Shown here piece by piece: positions 4,376-7,763 of a DNA stretch of 7,763 bases. The translations under genes and the position numbers were made by a program. The DNA is from an uncultured Lentisphaeria bacterium. GTDB lineage: Bacteria; Verrucomicrobiota; Lentisphaeria; JABSQK01; CAJWLW01. The first letter of the stretch is position 1. Each line of letters opens with the position of its first letter. The stretch spans positions 1-7,763 of the forward strand of contig CAJWLW010000233.1 in assembly GCA_913042885.1 (NCBI GenBank). The letters are read 5' to 3'. Below the pieces are notes generated by a model. It had not been told where the DNA came from and made no database searches. It was given only the letters and a program-made list of their open reading frames with translations.

Positions 4376-6175
4376 TTAGTGCACGTCGCTGGTTTTCACC
4401 ACTCGTTTATTGACTTTCTGCACCGGAATGCACTCGACCGGGCAGACATCGGCGCAGGCGCCGCAGCGGATGCACTCGTTCTGGTCGATATACAACAGGT
4501 TGTAGTCCATGGCGTTGGTCGACCGGACGTAGCCGGTGATGCGGCCGTCATCGTCGTAAGTCATCTCTTTGACCTTTACGATGCAGTTGTCCACCGGTTT
4601 GACGCGCAGGCAGCCGTCACAGTAAATGCACAGGTCGTTGTCGATCTCGAATTTGAAATGACACAGGTAACAGCGCTTTGCCTCTTCACCGGCGGCGGCC
4701 TCGAGATAACCGGTCTCGACTTCCGCGGTCAGCTTGCGCTCGGTCACCGGGATGGTCGGCATGACCTGCAACGGGATGTCATCCATCTCGCGTTTGCGGC
4801 CGGTGGTTTCGGCGTCCTCGATCAATGCAACGTCGGTGAGGCGGGTTTCGCCGGTAAGATGTTTGTCGACGACTCGGGCGCAGGCTTTGGCGTGGCCGAT
4901 CGCGTCGATCAAGGTGGATGCACCCATGGCAAAGTCGCCGGCGATGAAGATCTTCTCGACACCGGTCACGTGCGCCTCGCCACTGACCAGCCACTGCTCG
5001 TCGCCGACCAGGTCCGGGCGGAAATCGTCGTCGATGAAATCGGTATCGGGGTACTGGCCAGTCGCCAGCAGCACCCAGTCGGCCGGGATTTCGAATTCGC
5101 TGCCTTCGATATTGATCGGGCGGCGACGGCCGTTTTCATCGGGTGCGCCCAGCTCGGTGCGGGTGAAGCGGATGGCTTTCACCCTGCCCTGGTCGTCGCC
5201 GACATAGCCCACCGGGCTGACCATCGTCTCCATGGCGATGTTCTCTTCCTCAAGTGCTTCCAGCTCGCCGGGCGTCACCAGCATTTCATTGGTCGAACGC
5301 CGATAATAAACACCGACCTTCCCAGCACCCAGACGAAACGCGGTGCGGGAGCAGTCCATGGCCGTGAAACCACCCCCGATGACGACAACGTGGCCGTGCA
5401 TCTGCTCGTGCTCGAACTCATTGGTTTGCAGCAGAAAATCGAGCCCGTGCCGGATGCCCTCCAACTCGGCCCCCGGCAGATCGAGAATGTTAGGGCGCAG
5501 GGTGCCGGCCGCCAGGATGACGGCGTCGTTGTCCGCGGTGAGTTGGGCAATCGGAATGTCCTTGCCGATCTCGGTGCTGCAGACGATTTCGACGCCGCAG
5601 GCCGTAATCTGGCCGATCTCGCGGTTGATCAACTCGCGCGGCAGGCGGAATTCGGGAATCCCCTGGTTCAGCATGCCGCCGGGTGTCGAGTGTTTTTCGT
5701 AAACCGTCACCTGGTGGCCGTACAGCGCCAGGTTGCGCGCGGCGGTCAACCCGGCCACGCCGGACCCGACAACGGCAATTTTCTTGCCGGAGTCGGAGAA
5801 AATCTTCGGCATGACTACGGGTTCCTGGTTGCCGAGATCGTCGGAAGACCGCTTTGAAAAGCAAATCGCTACCGGGTCGCCGTTACCTTCCCAGCCATGC
5901 CGGCATTCCGGCTCGCACGGCCGGGAACACACGCGCCCGAGAATCGCCGGGAAGACGTTGTCTTCCAAATTGATCTTGTACGCACGGACGTAGTCGCCGC
6001 GAGAAATCGCCGCCAGATATTCAGGGATGTCGGTCTCCGCGGGGCAGGCCGTCTGGCACGGTATATTCTTTTCCAGCCAGTCGAAATCTCTCGGCTGATT
6101 GGCGTAGCCCGATGACCGCGACAGCGCGGCGTACGCAGCGCTGCCGGATTCGACCGGAATTAAAGTTTCACTCAT
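4376..6175 (-). CDS. GltD-like FAD/NAD(P)H oxidoreductase with C-terminal 2[4Fe-4S] ferredoxin region
   Basis: This 599-aa cytoplasmic protein should move electrons between NAD(P)H, FAD and iron-sulphur clusters. An N-terminal Fer4_20-type domain (about 35-110) carries C40, C44, and C83, C87, C91 in GRVCSRPCEPEC, but lacks the extra leading CxxC pair seen in GltD and dihydropyrimidine dehydrogenase. The FAD motif is VVGSGVAG (135-142), with E160 after the second strand. The NAD(P) motif is VIGGGFTA (265-272), followed by YRRS (291-294), whose arginines suggest NADPH. ATG (371-373) and AGDF (412-415) are the usual later FAD contacts. The last 100 residues hold C502, C505, C516, C519, C522, C531, then CIRCGACADVCPVEC (568-582), enough for two [4Fe-4S] clusters. 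ATG 6175 is chosen because AGGAG lies 8 bases upstream; an in-frame GTG at 6184 overlaps that RBS. No large glutamate synthase subunit is adjacent, so a role in glutamate synthesis is not supported. Many relatives are annotated loosely as glutamate synthase small subunit. Confidence 0.9.
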   Translation of the reverse strand: MSETLIPVESGSAAYAALSRSSGYANQPRDFDWLEKNIPCQTACPAETDIPEYLAAISRGDYVRAYKINLEDNVFPAILGRVCSRPCEPECRHGWEGNGDPVAICFSKRSSDDLGNQEPVVMPKIFSDSGKKIAVVGSGVAGLTAARNLALYGHQVTVYEKHSTPGGMLNQGIPEFRLPRELINREIGQITACGVEIVCSTEIGKDIPIAQLTADNDAVILAAGTLRPNILDLPGAELEGIRHGLDFLLQTNEFEHEQMHGHVVVIGGGFTAMDCSRTAFRLGAGKVGVYYRRSTNEMLVTPGELEALEEENIAMETMVSPVGYVGDDQGRVKAIRFTRTELGAPDENGRRRPINIEGSEFEIPADWVLLATGQYPDTDFIDDDFRPDLVGDEQWLVSGEAHVTGVEKIFIAGDFAMGASTLIDAIGHAKACARVVDKHLTGETRLTDVALIEDAETTGRKREMDDIPLQVMPTIPVTERKLTAEVETGYLEAAAGEEAKRCYLCHFKFEIDNDLCIYCDGCLRVKPVDNCIVKVKEMTYDDDGRITGYVRSTNAMDYNLLYIDQNECIRCGACADVCPVECIPVQKVNKRVVKTSDVH

Positions 6176-6183
6176 CAATCGCA

Positions 6184-6188
6184 CTCCT
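6184..6188 (-). promoter_or_regulatory. Ribosome binding site fixing the start of the GltD-like gene
   Basis: Minus-strand AGGAG ends 8 bases before ATG 6175. It overlaps the alternative in-frame GTG at 6184, which therefore cannot use it. Confidence 0.75.
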
Positions 6189-6604
6189 GACCATATTTTT
6201 TACGTCATGTTGCAATATAACGCGACTTCGCCGCTCGGCCATCCGGTTACCTAAGCAGTTGATGGGTGCGACAAGCAGGCGAATTGGGACAGGAATGCGG
6301 CCCGGGCAATTGAATAACCGGTGCAATGCGATTTGCTCCAGAACTGCCGACGCAGTTTCGCCAGGGGTGGAGCGCTGCAATCCCATTGCACGGCGGTATG
6401 GCTCTATATCGCTGCAAGATCAGCAGCGGATTCCGGCCGACACCGGCATTTTGCGTCATTTGCCATATGAATGCTTGCACCGGGCGCGGAGTAAACGCCT
6501 GCTTCAACGTGAGAAATGGAAATTCACGGCACTGTTGTTTGTTCCTCCGCGGGCCGGCTGCCGCCATCCGTGGCGAACCATCCTCCTCCGCAATGCCGGG
6601 AGGT

Positions 6605-6633
6605 TTGACGGTGTCTGTAACTCGTTATATACT
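6605..6633 (+). promoter_or_regulatory. Near-consensus sigma-70 promoter of miaB
   Basis: TTGACG (6605-6610), exactly 17 bases, then TATACT (6628-6633). Five of six bases match consensus in each hexamer. Transcription should start near 6640, giving a leader of about 57 bases. A small CCTCC/GGAGG inverted repeat (6585-6589 and 6599-6603) abuts the -35. Confidence 0.8.
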
Positions 6634-6696
6634 ATATGTTTCTCAAAACAGGCACCCGCCCCCCTCCTCTTACTCTTCCGTGCCGTGCCACAGTTC

Positions 6697-7763
6697 ATGA
6701 ACAAGACCTTCGACAAACAATACCATATCTGGACCATCGGCTGCCAGATGAACGAGGCGGATTCCCGCAAGCTCGGCGCCCAACTCGAGACGCTGGGCTA
6801 CGGACCGACCTCGGACCCGGATGAAGCCGATGTTGTCGTGCTCAACACCTGCGTTGTGCGGCAGCAGGCAGAGAATAAGATCTACGGCCGGCTCGGCTCG
6901 CTCAAGACGATCAAGCAACGGCGTCCCGACCTTGTGCTCGGGCTGATGGGGTGCCTGGTCGGCGTCAAAGAAGCGCCGGCACTGCAGGAGAAGTTTCCGT
7001 TCGTCGATGTCTTCATGTCGCCGTCTGACGGTGGACCGCTGCTCGATTACCTGCAGGAACATGATCTCTACGAAGCGGTGCTGCTGCAGGAGCAGTCGAC
7101 CCGCAGCCTGCGGGATGCCATTCAGGACGCCGAGAACGTCTTGCCGATCGACCAGCGCGGCGTCGCGGTCACCGCGCACGTGCCTGTTGTGCTCGGCTGC
7201 TCACACGCCTGCACCTTCTGCATCATTCCGTATCGGCGCGGTGGCGAACGCAGTCGACCATCTGCCGATGTGCTCCACGAGATCGAGTTGCTGGCCGGCC
7301 AGGGCATCCGCGAAGTCATGTTGCTCGGACAAATCGTCGACCGCTACGGCCTCGATCTTGACGAGGACATCGATCTGGCCGAACTCCTGGCGCGGGCCAA
7401 TAAGATCGACGGCATTCACCGTATCCGTTTTCTGACCAGCCATCCGAACTGGATGACCGATAAGCTGCTCGACGCCGTCTCCGAGCTCGACAAGGTCTGC
7501 CCGCACCTTGAAGTTCCGGTGCAGGCCGGTAACAACGAGGTGCTCGCCAACATGCGCCGCGGCTACACCAGCGATGATTACTACCGGCTCGTCGACCGCA
7601 TCCGTGACCGCCTGCCGCAGGCCGCCCTCAATACCGACATCATCGTCGGATTCCCCGGCGAGACCGACGAGCAGTTCATGGACACGTACCGCATGATGCA
7701 ACGCGTACAGTTCGACAAGGTCCACATTTCCACGTACTCGCCGCGGCCGAAGACGGTGGCCGT
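6697..7763 (+). CDS. miaB: tRNA-2-methylthio-N6-dimethylallyladenosine synthase (MiaB), cut by right edge
   Basis: The 355 visible residues are a radical-SAM methylthiotransferase that adds a methylthio group to i6A37 of tRNAs reading codons that start with U. The N-terminal UPF0004 domain has its three cluster cysteines at C16 (IGCQMNEADS), C52 (NTCVV) and C86 (MGCL). The radical-SAM cluster motif is C168, C172, C175 (CSHACTFC), followed by IIPYRRGGERSR. The VPVQAG and DIIVGFPGET stretches are typical of MiaB. The C-terminal TRAM domain and stop lie beyond the window. The usual GQNVxxYG motif reads GQIVDRYG (211-218), a variant I associate with Chloroflexota MiaB. ATG 6697 fits the start of the first strand. 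No Shine-Dalgarno sequence precedes it, and an in-frame GTG at 6685 is a weaker alternative. The YHIW start and overall pattern argue for MiaB over MtaB or RimO. Confidence 0.93.
   Translation, partial: MNKTFDKQYHIWTIGCQMNEADSRKLGAQLETLGYGPTSDPDEADVVVLNTCVVRQQAENKIYGRLGSLKTIKQRRPDLVLGLMGCLVGVKEAPALQEKFPFVDVFMSPSDGGPLLDYLQEHDLYEAVLLQEQSTRSLRDAIQDAENVLPIDQRGVAVTAHVPVVLGCSHACTFCIIPYRRGGERSRPSADVLHEIELLAGQGIREVMLLGQIVDRYGLDLDEDIDLAELLARANKIDGIHRIRFLTSHPNWMTDKLLDAVSELDKVCPHLEVPVQAGNNEVLANMRRGYTSDDYYRLVDRIRDRLPQAALNTDIIVGFPGETDEQFMDTYRMMQRVQFDKVHISTYSPRPKTVA

Larger units (their letters stand above)
6176..6696. other. Divergent intergenic region (about 520 bases) without a convincing gene
   Basis: This spacer separates the GltD-like operon and miaB. 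Open frames exist on both strands (for example 6247-6567 minus and 6326-6700 plus), but their products are low-complexity, lack recognisable motifs and have no RBS. Visible signals are the RBS of the GltD-like gene at one end, an A+T-rich patch at 6190-6225 that may contain its promoter, a short inverted repeat TGCAAT-CCC-ATTGCA (6376-6390) and the strong miaB promoter at the other end. No tRNA, riboswitch or mobile element was seen. Confidence 0.6.

Noticed and set aside
4370..5857. Plus-strand open frame of 495 codons
   Set aside because: It is antisense to the GltD-like gene, whose product has clear FAD, NAD(P) and Fe-S motifs. The antisense product shows no recognisable motif, and long antisense frames are common in high-G+C genes.
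4376..6175. True glutamate synthase small subunit (GltD)
   Set aside because: There is no gltB nearby, an extra ferredoxin region sits at the C-terminus and the N-terminal cysteine set is reduced.
6376..6390. TGCAAT-CCC-ATTGCA inverted repeat as an operator or terminator
   Set aside because: The arms are only 6 bp, there is no T-run, and it lies more than 200 bases from either promoter, so chance is likely.
6247..6700. Frames of about 100-125 codons on both strands in the spacer before miaB
   Set aside because: They have no RBS, no motif and a Cys/Pro/Ser-rich random-looking composition, and the plus-strand one runs through the miaB promoter.
1..7763. CRISPR arrays, tRNA/rRNA genes, insertion sequences, attachment sites
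   Set aside because: No direct repeat arrays, cloverleaf-like segments, transposase motifs or terminal repeats were seen on either strand.

Overview
The window looks like ordinary bacterial chromosome of moderately high G+C content. It has tightly packed metabolic and cell-envelope genes and no sign of a plasmid, phage, insertion sequence, CRISPR array, rRNA or tRNA. The best taxonomic hint is the MiaB-type protein at the right edge. Its N-terminus (YHIWTIGCQMNEADS) and its GQIVDRYG stretch recall Chloroflexota MiaB proteins. This is an inference from memory, not a search result, and the other genes do not settle the phylum.

Layout from left to right. (1) A minus-strand cluster, transcribed from about 2130 down to the left edge, holds a pteridine-reductase-like SDR (1396-2130), a pterin-4a-carbinolamine dehydratase (1079-1375), a DUF445 membrane protein (499-1068) and the 5' part of a RodA/FtsW-family gene cut by the window edge (1-376). 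The first three genes are 20 and 10 bases apart, so they are probably one operon. The first two form a plausible tetrahydropterin reduction/recycling pair. (2) A 336-base divergent spacer (2131-2466) carries putative promoters, an 8-bp inverted repeat and a doubtful small ORF. (3) A lone plus-strand low-molecular-weight protein-tyrosine phosphatase (2482-2955) may be translated from a leaderless or nearly leaderless mRNA. (4) A convergent spacer (2956-3066) holds a long imperfect hairpin. (5) A second minus-strand operon, transcribed from 6175 down to 3067, encodes a 599-aa GltD-like FAD/NAD(P) oxidoreductase with a C-terminal double-cluster ferredoxin region, a 135-aa protein with three predicted membrane helices that I do not recognise, and a UbiA-family prenyltransferase. 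The last two genes overlap as GTGA. (6) A 521-base spacer without a convincing gene (6176-6696) ends in a near-consensus sigma-70 promoter. (7) The 5' two-thirds or more of miaB (6697 to the right edge) runs off the window.

How the genes may work together. The SDR keeps the Asp-Tyr-Lys catalytic set of PTR1/FolM enzymes rather than the Ser-Tyr-Lys of FabG. It sits beside a carbinolamine dehydratase, which suggests that reduced pterins are made and recycled here. The second operon couples a soluble electron-transfer flavoprotein with a membrane prenyltransferase and an unknown membrane protein. This could be a lipid- or quinone-related redox module, but no substrate can be read from the sequence. 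It is the least explained part of the window.
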